A stretch of DNA of 64,000 nucleotides from Limimaricola sp964022235 (GCF_964022235.1 NZ_CAXHZL010000006.1:124001-188000), one strand, 5' to 3'. Shown: positions 1 to 8,431, counted from the first letter of the stretch. Numbers and translations: made by a program. Notes: generated from the sequence alone by a model not told the origin.

Positions 1-399
1 GGGGCCGCCGCCCTGCGAGTGGTTGATCAAGATTGCGCCAAGGCCGAGACGCTGGCAGCCGAGTTGCGCGCCGTTGCCCCCGGGCGAACGGTGGAGGTGT
101 ACCGCGATGCGGTTCTGGCGGCACATGACGCGGACGGGCTGATCAACTGCACCCCCGTCGGCATGGAGGGCTATCCCGGCACGCCGTTGCCCCAGACGGC
201 GATGGCTCGGGCCTCGTGGGCCTTCGACGCGGTCTATACCCCCGAGCACACGCAGTTTCTGACCGAAGCCAAAGCCTCGGGGCTGCAGATCATCTCGGGT
301 TGGGAGCTTTACTTCTATCAGGGTGTTCATGCCTCGCGGCTCTTCACCGGTCGCTGTCTTGACGAAGATCTCCTGCGCGCCCGTTTGAGGGAGGACTGA
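1..399 (+). CDS. Shikimate/quinate dehydrogenase, C-terminal part (5' end outside window)
   Basis: The frame is open from base 1 and stops at 397-399, giving the last 132 residues of an AroE-family NAD(P)-dependent dehydrogenase. Visible family features are the end of the Rossmann half (VVDQD), the INCTPVGM motif, the FDAVYTP stretch and a C-terminal helix with FYQGVHASRLFTG, where Gln is the usual substrate-binding residue. The family interconverts 3-dehydroshikimate and shikimate, or quinate and dehydroquinate. The next frame is a decayed 3-dehydroshikimate dehydratase, so this copy more likely belonged to quinate/shikimate catabolism than to the biosynthetic aroE locus. I cannot say whether the missing 5' part is intact. 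Confidence 0.85.
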   Translation, partial: GAAALRVVDQDCAKAETLAAELRAVAPGRTVEVYRDAVLAAHDADGLINCTPVGMEGYPGTPLPQTAMARASWAFDAVYTPEHTQFLTEAKASGLQIISGWELYFYQGVHASRLFTGRCLDEDLLRARLRED

Positions 400-690
400 A
401 CATACACCGTTCCATCGCCTGCGCTTCCGTGCCCGGCAAACTGCGCGAAAAGCCTGAGGCCGTTGCGGCGGCGGGGCTCGACTGGATCGAAATTTCCGGG
501 CGGGGTTTCATCGCCAAGGCCGGTAGCCCCGCCGAGACCACGGAGCACTGATCGTGATCTTCCAGCCGTTTCGTGATTTCGAGAGCCAACCTGTGCGCGC
601 CGCGCCAAGGCCTTCGACTGGTCCGAGCGCAAGTTCGACCTGATGCAGGGGCTAGGCACCAATCAGATGTTGGTCTGTTCCTTGGGGACG
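396..690 (+). pseudogene. Remnant of 3-dehydroshikimate dehydratase (QuiC/AsbF-like TIM barrel), frameshifted and truncated
   Basis: No single frame is open here, but pieces of one family appear in order across three frames. From 396 the frame reads SIACASVPGKLREKPEAV and AAAGLDWIEI, then SPAE, and hits a stop near 548. From about 549 another frame reads LIVIFQPFRDFES, and from about 600 a third reads AKAFDWSERKFDLMQGLGT and MLVCS. This matches the N-terminal third of sugar-phosphate-isomerase-like 3-dehydroshikimate dehydratases, with at least two frameshifts, an internal deletion around 510-545 and loss of everything after about 690. It directly follows a shikimate dehydrogenase, the expected partner in quinate to protocatechuate catabolism. 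The family assignment rests on recognised motifs, not on a search. Confidence 0.7.
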
Positions 691-728
691 CCGAGGCGGC
701 AGGGGGCATCGACCGCGGCAACCGATGC

Positions 729-1658
729 TCAGGCCAGATCGGCGATTGCCGAGCGCAGGGCCTCAACGGTGCCGCCGTCGCCCATCGCATGGCCCGCGTC
801 GGGCACATCCACAATCCGGGCGCGGCCCCAATCGTGGGCGAGCATATGTGACGTGGCAGGCGGGCACAGCAGGTCGTAGCGCGCCTGCACGATCACGCCG
901 GGAACGTCGCGCAGCCTTCCCACCCGCGACAGCAGCGGCGCATCGAGAAAGCAGTCGTTTCGAAAGTAGTGCGCTTCCATGAAGGGGGTGGCAGGCAGGC
1001 CGCGGGCGGGGTCGTCGAGGCTTGCAAGGTCGAGCCGGGTGGCGGTCGGGCGAAGCTGCGACAAGATCCGTTCGGTGTCGTGCCACGCCCAAGCGGCCGC
1101 ACGGTAGCGCGCGGGGTCGGGATCGAGGATGCGCGCCCAGTAGGCACCCAGAGGATCGGCGTGTTCGGGCGGCATCAGCAGCGACAGGAAGTCGGCCCAA
1201 AGGCCGGGGTAAAAGCGCGGCAGCGTGTCGAGAAACACCGTCTCCAGTTCGGCCCGCGTGCCAAGAAACACCGAGCGCAGCACCAGGCCGCGCACTCGGT
1301 CCGGGTGCGCCTGCGCATAGGCCAGCGCCAGCGTCGCGCCCCACGATCCGCCCACAACGAGCCAGCGCTCGATGCCGAACCGCACGCGCAGACGCTCGAT
1401 GTCGGCCACTAGATGCGCGGTGGTGTTGGCCTCGCGACAGCGCCGGGGCCTGGAGCGGCCCGCGCCACGCTGATCGAAGAGCAGCAGGCGGGTATTGGGG
1501 CCGAACAGCGCGCGATGCGCGGGTTGGCAGCCGCTGCCCGGGCCGCCGTGCAGGAACACCGCCGGGGGGGAACTTTCGGGGCCGGTCAGTTCCGCATAGA
1601 CCTCGTGCCCGTCGCTCATCGGCACATGGCCCGCGAAGTCAGGCTCAGCCATCGTCAT
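729..1658 (-). CDS. pip: Proline iminopeptidase-type alpha/beta hydrolase
   Basis: A 309-residue S33-family alpha/beta hydrolase expected to release N-terminal proline from peptides in the cytoplasm. HGGPG (37-41) is the oxyanion-hole motif, DQRGAGRS follows, GGSWGAT carries the nucleophile Ser105, and Asp and His are seen in YDLLCPP and DAGHAMGD near the C terminus. Length and motif order fit the family. The start lies inside the 3' end of pqqE (14-bp overlap), so it is probably translated with the pqq operon. A peptidase here might help degrade PqqA or peptide by-products of PQQ assembly, but that is inference. An ATG two codons downstream is an equally possible start. Confidence 0.85.
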   Translation of the reverse strand: MTMAEPDFAGHVPMSDGHEVYAELTGPESSPPAVFLHGGPGSGCQPAHRALFGPNTRLLLFDQRGAGRSRPRRCREANTTAHLVADIERLRVRFGIERWLVVGGSWGATLALAYAQAHPDRVRGLVLRSVFLGTRAELETVFLDTLPRFYPGLWADFLSLLMPPEHADPLGAYWARILDPDPARYRAAAWAWHDTERILSQLRPTATRLDLASLDDPARGLPATPFMEAHYFRNDCFLDAPLLSRVGRLRDVPGVIVQARYDLLCPPATSHMLAHDWGRARIVDVPDAGHAMGDGGTVEALRSAIADLA

Positions 1659-2835
1659 CGGCCATGACCGGCTCGGCCCCGGAGGTCGTCAAAGGCTCGG
1701 GCGTGCCACCGGCGAAGTTGCGATAGGTGAAGCGATCCGACCCACCGCTCGAGTCGCGCAGCGCCGCGGCGAAGATTTCCTCGTGGCGCGGCGACAGCGC
1801 GCAGGCCGGATCGGTGGCGCCTGCGTCACCGGTGAGCGCGAAGGCCTGACAACGGCAGCCGCCGTAATCCTCTTCCTTGTGGGCGCAGCCCCGGCAGGGT
1901 TCGGGCATCCAAGCGGTCCCGCGATAGAGGTTGAGCGCCTCCGAATGTTCCCAGATCCAAGCGAGCGAGTGGTCGCGCACGCTGTCGAAATCGAGCGCGG
2001 TGATCGTTTCGGCGGCGTGGCAGGGCAGCACCTTGCCAGAGGGCGAAATGTTGAAGAACTGCCGCCCCCAGCCGCCCATGCATTTCTTAGGCCGCGCGGC
2101 GTAGTAGTCGGGTTCGACATAGTCGATGGCAAGCCGGCCCCCGAGCCGGGTGCGCGCCGCCTCGACCACCGTGCTTGCCTCTTCGATCTGCGCCAGCGTC
2201 GGCATCAGGGCGGCGCGATTCTTCAGCGCCCAGCCGTAATATTGCACGTTGGCCACCTCGAGCCGGGCCGCGTCAAGCGAGACCGCCATGTCGATGATCT
2301 CGGGCAATTGGTGCAGGTTCTGCCGGTGCATCACCGCATTGACCGTCAGCGGCAGGTCCAGCTCGCGCACCCATGCCGCTGCTTCGAGCTTCCTGGCGTG
2401 CCCCTTGCGGTAGCCACCGATGCGGTTGCCAAGCGTTTCCTCGCTCGATTGGAAGCTGATCTGCACGTGGTCGAGACCGGCCTCGGCCAGCGCAGCGAGG
2501 CGCGCCTTCGTCAGAGTTACGGCCGAGGTGATGAGATTGGTATAGAGCCCGACCTCGGCAGCGCGAGCGACGAGGTGTTCGAGATCGCGCCGGGCCAGGG
2601 GCTCACCGCCCGAGAAATGCACCTGTAGCACGCCAAGGTCCGCCAGCTCTCCCAAGACCCGCAGCCAGTCGTCGCACGACAGCTCGGCGTTGGCGCGCTC
2701 CATCTCCACGGGGTTGGAGCAGTAGGGGCATTGCAGCGGGCAACGGTGGGTGATCTCGGCCAGCACCGCCACGGGAATGCCAAAGCCCGCGGTGGCGGCG
2801 GGCGACAGCCCACCCATGGTCTGCTCGTCCTTCAT
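1645..2835 (-). CDS. pqqE: PQQ biosynthesis radical SAM enzyme PqqE
   Basis: A 396-residue radical SAM/SPASM protein. PqqE forms the carbon-carbon crosslink between the conserved Glu and Tyr of PqqA, the first committed step in pyrroloquinoline quinone synthesis. The CxxxCxxC cluster motif is Cys32, Cys36 and Cys39 (RCPLQCPYCSNP), followed by HFSGGEP. The C-terminal SPASM cysteines appear as LPCHAAE, CRGCAHKEEDYGGCRCQ and ACALSP, binding auxiliary iron-sulfur clusters. Its start overlaps the pqqD stop as ATGA (2832-2835), so the two are translationally coupled. In some species pqqD and pqqE are fused; here they are separate. Confidence 0.95.
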   Translation of the reverse strand: MKDEQTMGGLSPAATAGFGIPVAVLAEITHRCPLQCPYCSNPVEMERANAELSCDDWLRVLGELADLGVLQVHFSGGEPLARRDLEHLVARAAEVGLYTNLITSAVTLTKARLAALAEAGLDHVQISFQSSEETLGNRIGGYRKGHARKLEAAAWVRELDLPLTVNAVMHRQNLHQLPEIIDMAVSLDAARLEVANVQYYGWALKNRAALMPTLAQIEEASTVVEAARTRLGGRLAIDYVEPDYYAARPKKCMGGWGRQFFNISPSGKVLPCHAAETITALDFDSVRDHSLAWIWEHSEALNLYRGTAWMPEPCRGCAHKEEDYGGCRCQAFALTGDAGATDPACALSPRHEEIFAAALRDSSGGSDRFTYRNFAGGTPEPLTTSGAEPVMADDDG

Positions 2836-3137
2836 GACGCCTCCGCCATATCACGCAAAAACCCCTTGGCCGCGAGGTCGTCCAGCATGGTGCAGATGTC
2901 GCTCAGGATCGCGGCCTCCGGCGCGTCGTAGATCCGCGCCAAGGTCGCGGCGATCTCCCCCAGCGTCGCCACCCCGTCGCAGAGCTTGAGCACCTCGACC
3001 GCCGTCTCGTCGGGCACCAGCACGCGCTCGGGGGCGAGCAATACCCAGATGCCGCGCGCGCGGTCGAAGCGCAGCTTTACGAAGCGGGGCAGGGCGGGGC
3101 GGCTTTGCGCGTGAAGGGAGGCTTGCATCAGGCTCAT
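2832..3137 (-). CDS. pqqD: PQQ biosynthesis peptide chaperone PqqD
   Basis: A 101-residue RiPP recognition element. PqqD binds the PqqA precursor peptide and presents it to PqqE. The sequence has the expected winged-helix-like core: FVKLRFDRARGIWVLLAPE, VLVPDETAVEVLKLCDG, then a helical end with ILSDICTMLDDLAAKGFL. The first 15 or so residues are variable and may be disordered. It overlaps the pqqC stop by four bases (3134-3137) and the pqqE start by four bases, so the gene sits inside a coupled pqqBCDE transcript. Confidence 0.93.
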   Translation of the reverse strand: MSLMQASLHAQSRPALPRFVKLRFDRARGIWVLLAPERVLVPDETAVEVLKLCDGVATLGEIAATLARIYDAPEAAILSDICTMLDDLAAKGFLRDMAEAS

Positions 3138-3907
3138 GCCATGTCCTCCGGGCGGAACGCACCGGGCGGGGGAAAGCCCGAAACATAGGCGTGGTAGAGT
3201 GCGTCGAGCTGCACCCAGAGCACGTCTGTCTTGAACACAAGCGCCTCGCAGACGAGCGCGCGCTGCTCAGGCGTACGGGCGTGGGTCTTGACGTAATCGA
3301 GCGCGAAGCCTGCGTCGCGCGGGGCCTGGCCCAGACGGCGCTGGAAATAGGTCATGATGCCGGGGTGGATGAAGTCGTAATGCGCCAGCATCCCCGAAAT
3401 CCGTCGCTCATGCAGGCTCGGCGCGAAAAGCTCGGTCAGCGAGGAGGCGATGGCTTCGAGCGGCGAGCGGGTGCCGACGAAGTTGACATAGGCGTCGACC
3501 GCGAACCGGGTTGCGGGCAGGATACCGCGTGCCGATGTCACGTAGCCTTCGTCGAGGCCGAGCCCGGTGGTGAGGACGAGCCAGCGGTCGATGCCGCCTT
3601 CGTCGCCGGGCGACCCGTCGTGATCCTCGATCCGGTGCCGCCACTCCATCCGGGTTTCGCGGTCCCGAAACCGTGACAGCACAACCGCGTCCTTGATCGG
3701 AATCGAGGACTGGTAATACCAGCGGTTCAGCGCCCAGGCCTGCACCTGACCCCGGTTCAGCCGTCCGCAGTGCAGCATGTCGTGAAACGGATGCAGGTCG
3801 TGATAGCGCGCCGCGCCGATGGCGCGCAGCCGCCGCTCCAGCGCCGCCGCGCTTTCCAATGGCTCCTCGGTATAGGCGAACGAGGTGTCAAAGCTCATGT
3901 CGGTCAT
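3134..3907 (-). CDS. pqqC: Pyrroloquinoline-quinone synthase PqqC
   Basis: A 257-residue cofactor-free oxidase of the TenA/haem-oxygenase fold that carries out the final ring closure and eight-electron oxidation to PQQ. Family features seen are the helical ARYHDLHPFHDMLHCG start, QAWALNRWYYQSSIPIKDA, the RIEDHDG stretch, LTELFAPSLHERRI, HYDFI and FKTDVLWVQLDALYHAY. The length matches typical PqqC. The ATG overlaps the pqqB stop as ATGA (3904-3907). Confidence 0.95.
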   Translation of the reverse strand: MTDMSFDTSFAYTEEPLESAAALERRLRAIGAARYHDLHPFHDMLHCGRLNRGQVQAWALNRWYYQSSIPIKDAVVLSRFRDRETRMEWRHRIEDHDGSPGDEGGIDRWLVLTTGLGLDEGYVTSARGILPATRFAVDAYVNFVGTRSPLEAIASSLTELFAPSLHERRISGMLAHYDFIHPGIMTYFQRRLGQAPRDAGFALDYVKTHARTPEQRALVCEALVFKTDVLWVQLDALYHAYVSGFPPPGAFRPEDMA

Positions 3908-4827
3908 GGGGAGATCTCCTCACCGGCGCGGGGCACCCGCCATCCCGCTGCCTCGGCCTCGGCCCGCTCGGCGCTATCCGGGCGCAGCAGCGGGTTCGAG
4001 TTGTTGATGTGCACGAAGAGTTTCTGCGTAATGCCCAGATCCGCGAGGCCCGCAATCGCGCCCTTCGGCCCCGAAACCGAAACATGGCCCATGCGCCGTC
4101 CGGTCTTGTGGTGCAGGCCCTGTTCGATCAGCTCATCGTCGCGCCACAGCGTGCCGTCGAACAACACCATCGCCGCGCCGCGCAACCGGTCGCGCAGCGC
4201 CGTCGTGATACGCCCGCAGGCAGCGATGACAAAGACCTCCCTGTCGCCTTGCGTGGTGCCGATGCGCAGGCCCAGCGTGTCGCCGGGCCGTTCCTCGCTG
4301 GGTTCGGCCCGACCTTCGAGATACCACGCGGGTTTGCCCGGCACCTCGAAGGCCTCAATCACGAGACCGGATGGTCGGCCATCCGGCAGACGCGGCTCGA
4401 ACGGGGTATCGAGCACGATCTCGCGGCGGGCGACGAGATCGGGGTGCAGCACGCCGAACAGGCTGTTTTCGGCCAACACCCCTAGGACGCGGGCGTGGGC
4501 ATGGATGGTGAAGGGTGAGCCTTCGCGCAGCGACAACAACCCCGCCACCGCGTCGACCTCACCATTGGTGAGGATGACGCCCGCGATGGGGCTGTCGCGC
4601 AGGCGGCCAGCGCGCGGGTGCAGGCAGGGCGTGGCGTTGATCTGCTGGCGGATGTCGGGCGAGGCGTTGATCAAAAACCAATGCGCGCCGTCGGCGCTGA
4701 CCGCGATCCCGGCCTGCCCCTCGTGGGTTTCGGGCGCGGCGCGCGCGGCGCGGCACCCCTCGCAATTGCAGTTCCACTGCGGGAATCCCCCGCCCGCCGC
4801 GCAGCCCAGAACGGTGATCTTCAGCAT
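3904..4827 (-). CDS. pqqB: PQQ biosynthesis protein PqqB (metallo-beta-lactamase fold)
   Basis: A 307-residue PqqB, a metallo-beta-lactamase-fold protein thought to act as a hydroxylase on the crosslinked intermediate. It opens with the diagnostic LKITVLGCAAGGGFPQWNC, has NCNCEGCRAA cysteines, LINASPDIRQQI, GVILTNGEVDAVAGLLSLRE and a C-terminal MGHVSVSGPKGAIAGL with VHINNSNPLL. Two ATGs are adjacent (4828-4830 and 4825-4827). I chose the inner one because the ribosome-binding sequence aaagga lies six bases before it and only three before the outer one. The frame stays open upstream into pqqA but has no family match there. Confidence 0.93.
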   Translation of the reverse strand: MLKITVLGCAAGGGFPQWNCNCEGCRAARAAPETHEGQAGIAVSADGAHWFLINASPDIRQQINATPCLHPRAGRLRDSPIAGVILTNGEVDAVAGLLSLREGSPFTIHAHARVLGVLAENSLFGVLHPDLVARREIVLDTPFEPRLPDGRPSGLVIEAFEVPGKPAWYLEGRAEPSEERPGDTLGLRIGTTQGDREVFVIAACGRITTALRDRLRGAAMVLFDGTLWRDDELIEQGLHHKTGRRMGHVSVSGPKGAIAGLADLGITQKLFVHINNSNPLLRPDSAERAEAEAAGWRVPRAGEEISP

Positions 4828-4867
4828 CATGGTCCTTTCGAAAGGCGCGGCAGGCGGGGTGCGGTCG

Positions 4868-4948
4868 TCAGGTCCGCTTGGCGCAGGCGTACATGTTGAT
4901 TTCCATGCCGACTTCGACTTCGACGATTTTGGGGGCTTTCCAGGCCAT
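4868..4948 (-). CDS. pqqA: PQQ precursor peptide PqqA (26 residues)
   Basis: This 26-codon gene encodes the peptide that becomes PQQ. It begins MAWKAPKIVEVEVG and ends MYACAKRT. The crosslinked pair is Glu16 and Tyr20 in the MEINMY segment, giving the E-x3-Y spacing required by PqqE. A shine-dalgarno-like taggag lies six bases before the ATG. It is the first gene of pqqABCDE, with a 40-bp gap before pqqB that could lower downstream translation relative to the precursor. Length and sequence match the family closely. Confidence 0.95.
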   Translation of the reverse strand: MAWKAPKIVEVEVGMEINMYACAKRT

Positions 4949-5190
4949 GCGTCACTCCTAGCGTTGCGATCCACCGGCGAGACCGGCGGCGGGCGGCGAT
5001 GGCCCGTGACATCGAGCCTAGCAGCGGGGCGAGGGGGCCAGTATTGGCGGAAGGTCGTAGAGACAGCGCGGTCGTGAGCGGGCCGGGCCTCGGGTATCTC
5101 TCGAAATTCTTGAAGGACCGTCTCGTGCTGCGTGGTTTCGCGGATCCCTCCGCACGCTATGCTTCGGGTCGAACAACAAGGGGATCTTCG

Positions 5191-5544
5191 ATGGGCGGGT
5201 ATTTGACGACGCATGTTCTGGACACGGCGAGGGGCTGCCCTGCGGCGGGGCTCGGGGTCGAGCTGGCGCGGATCGAGGGCGAACGCCGCGAGGTGCTGCG
5301 TCGCCTCATTACCAATGCCGACGGGCGCACCGACACGCCGATCCTGCCCGAGGCCGAGTTCGCCCCCGGCACCTACGAGCTGGTCTTCGCGGTGGGCGAG
5401 TATCTCGACGCCTGCGGTGTCGACAGCGGCAGCCCGCGCTTTCTCGATCTCGTGCCGCTGCGCTTTGGCTTGTCAGAGGCCAAGCATTACCACGTGCCGC
5501 TTCTGGTTTCTCCCTTCGGCTATTCGACCTATCGCGGCAGCTAG
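5191..5544 (+). CDS. uraH: 5-hydroxyisourate hydrolase (transthyretin-like)
   Basis: A 117-residue protein of the transthyretin-related family that hydrolyses 5-hydroxyisourate to OHCU after urate oxidation. The diagnostic parts are all present: THVLDTARG at the N terminus (His8), the LITNADGRTD segment with its Arg, the central FAVGEYLDACG, and the C-terminal signature YHVPLLVSPFGYSTYRGS. The ATG at 5191 is preceded by aagggga. It is divergent from pqqA and upstream of ureidoglycine aminohydrolase, consistent with a purine-degradation pair, but the uricase and OHCU decarboxylase genes are not in this window. Confidence 0.93.
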   Translation: MGGYLTTHVLDTARGCPAAGLGVELARIEGERREVLRRLITNADGRTDTPILPEAEFAPGTYELVFAVGEYLDACGVDSGSPRFLDLVPLRFGLSEAKHYHVPLLVSPFGYSTYRGS

Positions 5545-5606
5545 ACCGCCCGTTTCGACCCCTAAAGCCCCCAAGGGGGACAACCGAAGACCCGATGGAG
5601 ACCGCG

Positions 5607-6437
5607 ATGACCACGCCCAGCTATTTCGCGCCGCAAGGCGGCCACCCTGCCCAGACCGAGCTGATGACCGGACGCGCTGTCTTCACCGAGGCCTATGCGG
5701 TGCTTCCCAAAGGCACGATGCGCGACATCACCACCAGCTTCCTGCCGTTTTGGGAGGGCACGCGCCTTTGGGTCATCGCGCGGCCGCTCTCGGGCTTTGC
5801 CGAGACCTTCTCGCAATACGTGATGGAGGTGCAGCCCGGCGGCGGATCGGAGCGCGGCGAGACGGCGGCGGGGGTCGAGGGGGTGATCTTCGTGACCGAG
5901 GGCGCTCTGGCGCTCGAGATCGGCGGCGTGCGCCATGAGATGGGGGCGGGAGGCTATGCCTACCTGCCCGCCGACATGCATTGGTCGCTGCGCGCCTCGG
6001 GCGAAGCACCGGCGCGGTTTCACTGGATCCGCAAGCTCTATGAGCCGGTCCAGGGGCTGGAGCGTCCCGAACCGATCGTGACCTCGGACACGGCCGTGAC
6101 GCCCACCGAAATGCCGGGGACCGAAGGCCGGTGGGCTACGACGCGCTTCGTCGATCCCGCGGATCTGCGGCATGACATGCATGTCACCATCGTCACCTTC
6201 CAACCCGGCGGGCTGATCCCCTTCGAGGAGACGCATGTGATGGAGCACGGGCTTTACGTGCTCGAGGGCAAGGCGGTCTACAAGCTCAACCGCGATTGGG
6301 TCGAGGTCGAGGCGGGCGACTTCATGTGGTTGCGCGCCTTCTGCCCGCAGGCCTGCTATGCGGGCGGGCCGGGGCCGTTTCGTTATCTGCTCTACAAGGA
6401 CGTGAACCGCCACGCCGCCTTTCCGGCGCCGCGCTGA
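5607..6437 (+). CDS. allE: (S)-ureidoglycine aminohydrolase, bicupin
   Basis: A 276-residue double-cupin enzyme that releases ammonia from (S)-ureidoglycine, giving ureidoglycolate in allantoin catabolism. The first cupin contains FVTEGALALEIGG; the second, catalytic cupin has the metal ligands in FEETHVMEHGLYVLEG (Glu, His, His) and the Gln in CPQACYAGG, as in the plant enzyme. An in-frame ATG four codons upstream (5595) exists; I favour 5607 because GGAG lies six bases before it and the protein then starts near the conserved APQGG. It ends ten bases before the convergent thioesterase gene. Confidence 0.88.
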   Translation: MTTPSYFAPQGGHPAQTELMTGRAVFTEAYAVLPKGTMRDITTSFLPFWEGTRLWVIARPLSGFAETFSQYVMEVQPGGGSERGETAAGVEGVIFVTEGALALEIGGVRHEMGAGGYAYLPADMHWSLRASGEAPARFHWIRKLYEPVQGLERPEPIVTSDTAVTPTEMPGTEGRWATTRFVDPADLRHDMHVTIVTFQPGGLIPFEETHVMEHGLYVLEGKAVYKLNRDWVEVEAGDFMWLRAFCPQACYAGGPGPFRYLLYKDVNRHAAFPAPR

Positions 6438-6447
6438 GGCGCGCGGT

Positions 6448-6936
6448 TCAGCCCGATTGGGAGGCTTCGGCGGAGGCGGCCTCCTGACGGGCCGAGATCT
6501 CGCGCCGGATCTCGCGGCGCAGCTCGGCGGCGCGCCAGCGCTTGCGCTGCACCTCATCGTCCGGCTCCAAGGGCGGCACCGGGACCGGGCGGCCCCGTTC
6601 GTCGACCGCGACCATGGTAAAGTAGCACGAGTTCGTGTGCCGCCGGGTGCCGCGCCGGATGTTCTCGGCCTCGACCCGGATGCCGATTTCCATCGAGGTG
6701 CGGCCCGTGTGGTTCACATGCGACCGGAAGGTTACCAGTTCGCCTACATGGATCGGCTCCTTGAAGGTGACCTGATCGACCGAAAGCGTCACCGCATATT
6801 CGCCCGAGTAGCGCGAGGCGCAGGAGAACGCGACGCGGTCGAGCAGCGCCAGCAGCGCCCCGCCGTGCACCTTGCCGCTGAAATTCGCCATGTCCGGCGT
6901 CATCAGCACCGTCATCTCCAAGCCGCTGCGATCCAT
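6448..6936 (-). CDS. Acyl-CoA thioesterase, hotdog fold (YciA/BACH type)
   Basis: A 162-residue hotdog-fold protein likely to hydrolyse acyl-CoA esters in the cytoplasm. The family motif is near the N terminus: NFSGKVHGGALLALLDRVAF, followed by VTLSVDQVTFKEPIHVGE and NHTGRTSMEIGIRVEAE. The C-terminal 35 residues are charged and helical, with EVQRKRWRAAELRREIRRE, as in other members of this subgroup. The start at 6936 has GGAGAG eight bases upstream; the frame runs on upstream without family similarity. Natural substrate unknown. Confidence 0.85.
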   Translation of the reverse strand: MDRSGLEMTVLMTPDMANFSGKVHGGALLALLDRVAFSCASRYSGEYAVTLSVDQVTFKEPIHVGELVTFRSHVNHTGRTSMEIGIRVEAENIRRGTRRHTNSCYFTMVAVDERGRPVPVPPLEPDDEVQRKRWRAAELRREIRREISARQEAASAEASQSG

Positions 6937-7168
6937 CGTCCGATCTCTCCTCACCGTCTGCCACGGCCCCGATCCGGGGCGGTTCAGCCTAGCCCAGCTG
7001 CCGCGCCGCGCCAATCGGCGGCGGCGTGACTTTCGCCTCTGGCACCCATGTTCCCGCGACCGCGCGGCGGCCATGTCGCAATCACGGCGGCGATGCGTCG
7101 CATCCGTCCCGTCCCGCGCGCGGGAATCGTGCCAATGCAGGGCATTGCTCCCGCCCAAGGACCGACCC

Positions 7169-8422
7169 ATGACCCGTTTTTCTGCCTTCGCCGTCGTCAA
7201 GAACGCGCTCACCGGTCACACCGGCTGGCGCGAGCAATGGCCCGACGCGCAGCCCAAAAAGGAGTACGACGTCATCATCGTCGGCGCGGGCGGGCACGGG
7301 CTAGGGGCGGCCTATTATCTGGCCAAGGAGCACGGCATCACCAATGTGGCGGTGATCGACAAGGGCTGGCTCGGGGGTGGCAACACCGGGCGCAATACCA
7401 CCATCATCCGCTCGAACTACCTCTACGACGAGAGCGCGAAGCTCTATGACCACGCGCTCGATCTCTGGGACGGGCTGTCACAGGATCTGAACTACAACGT
7501 CATGTTCTCGCGGCGCGGCGTGATGATGCTGGCGCACAACGTCCACGACGTTCAGAGCTTTCAGCGGCACGTGCATTCCAACCGGCTCAACGGCGTCGAC
7601 AACCGCTGGCTTTCGCCGCAGGAGGCCAAGGACTTCTGCCCGCCGCTCAATATCTCGCCCGATGCTCGTTACCCGGTGATGGGCGCGGCCTTGCAGATGC
7701 GGGCGGGCACGGCGCGGCACGACGCGGTGGCCTGGGGCTATGCGCGGGCGGCGGCGGCGCGGGGCATCGACATCATCCAGAACTGCCCGGTGATCGCGAT
7801 CCGGCGTGGCCCCGACGGGACGGTGACGGGGGTGGATACCGCCAAGGGCTTCATCGGCGCCAAGAAGGTCGCCGTCTCGGCGGCGGGGCACACGAGCGTG
7901 GTGATGCAGAGCGCGGATGTGCGCATGCCGCTCGAAAGCTTCCCGCTGCAGGCGCTGGTCTCCGAGCCGGTCAAGCCAGTGTTTCCCTGCGTGGTGATGT
8001 CGAACACGGTGCACGCCTATATCAGCCAGTCCGACAAGGGCGAGCTGGTGATCGGCTCGGGCACGGACCAGTACACCTCGTATAGCCAACGCGGCGGGCT
8101 GCCGCTGATCGAGCACACAGTGGCGGCAATCTGCGAGATCTTCCCGATCTTCACCCGGATGCGGATGCTGCGCAAATGGGGCGGCACGGTGGACGTGACG
8201 CCCGACCGTTCGGCGATCATCGGCAAGACGCCGGTGCCGAACCTCTTCGTCAACTGCGGCTGGGGCACGGGCGGGTTCAAGGCGACGCCGGGGGCGGCGC
8301 ATGTGCTGGCGCATACGGTGGCCACCGGCGAGCCGCATCCGCTTAACGCCCCCTTCAGGCTGGAACGGTTCCGCACGGGGCGGCTGATCGACGAGGCGGC
8401 GGCCGCCGCCGTCGCGCATTGA
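7169..8422 (+). CDS. soxB: Sarcosine oxidase beta subunit (sarcosine soxB, not the sulfur gene)
   Basis: A 417-residue flavoprotein subunit of heterotetrameric sarcosine oxidase, which demethylates sarcosine to glycine and passes the C1 unit to tetrahydrofolate. The FAD-binding GxGxxG is in DVIIVGAGGHGLGAAYYLA, and GRNTTIIRSNYLYDESA and LRKWGGTVDVTPDRSAIIG are typical of the subunit. The ATG at 7169 fits the family start (MTRFSAFAVVKNAL); the frame is open upstream but unrelated. It is the first gene of soxBDAG. Confidence 0.95.
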   Translation: MTRFSAFAVVKNALTGHTGWREQWPDAQPKKEYDVIIVGAGGHGLGAAYYLAKEHGITNVAVIDKGWLGGGNTGRNTTIIRSNYLYDESAKLYDHALDLWDGLSQDLNYNVMFSRRGVMMLAHNVHDVQSFQRHVHSNRLNGVDNRWLSPQEAKDFCPPLNISPDARYPVMGAALQMRAGTARHDAVAWGYARAAAARGIDIIQNCPVIAIRRGPDGTVTGVDTAKGFIGAKKVAVSAAGHTSVVMQSADVRMPLESFPLQALVSEPVKPVFPCVVMSNTVHAYISQSDKGELVIGSGTDQYTSYSQRGGLPLIEHTVAAICEIFPIFTRMRMLRKWGGTVDVTPDRSAIIGKTPVPNLFVNCGWGTGGFKATPGAAHVLAHTVATGEPHPLNAPFRLERFRTGRLIDEAAAAAVAH

Positions 8423-8431
8423 GGTGAGAGA

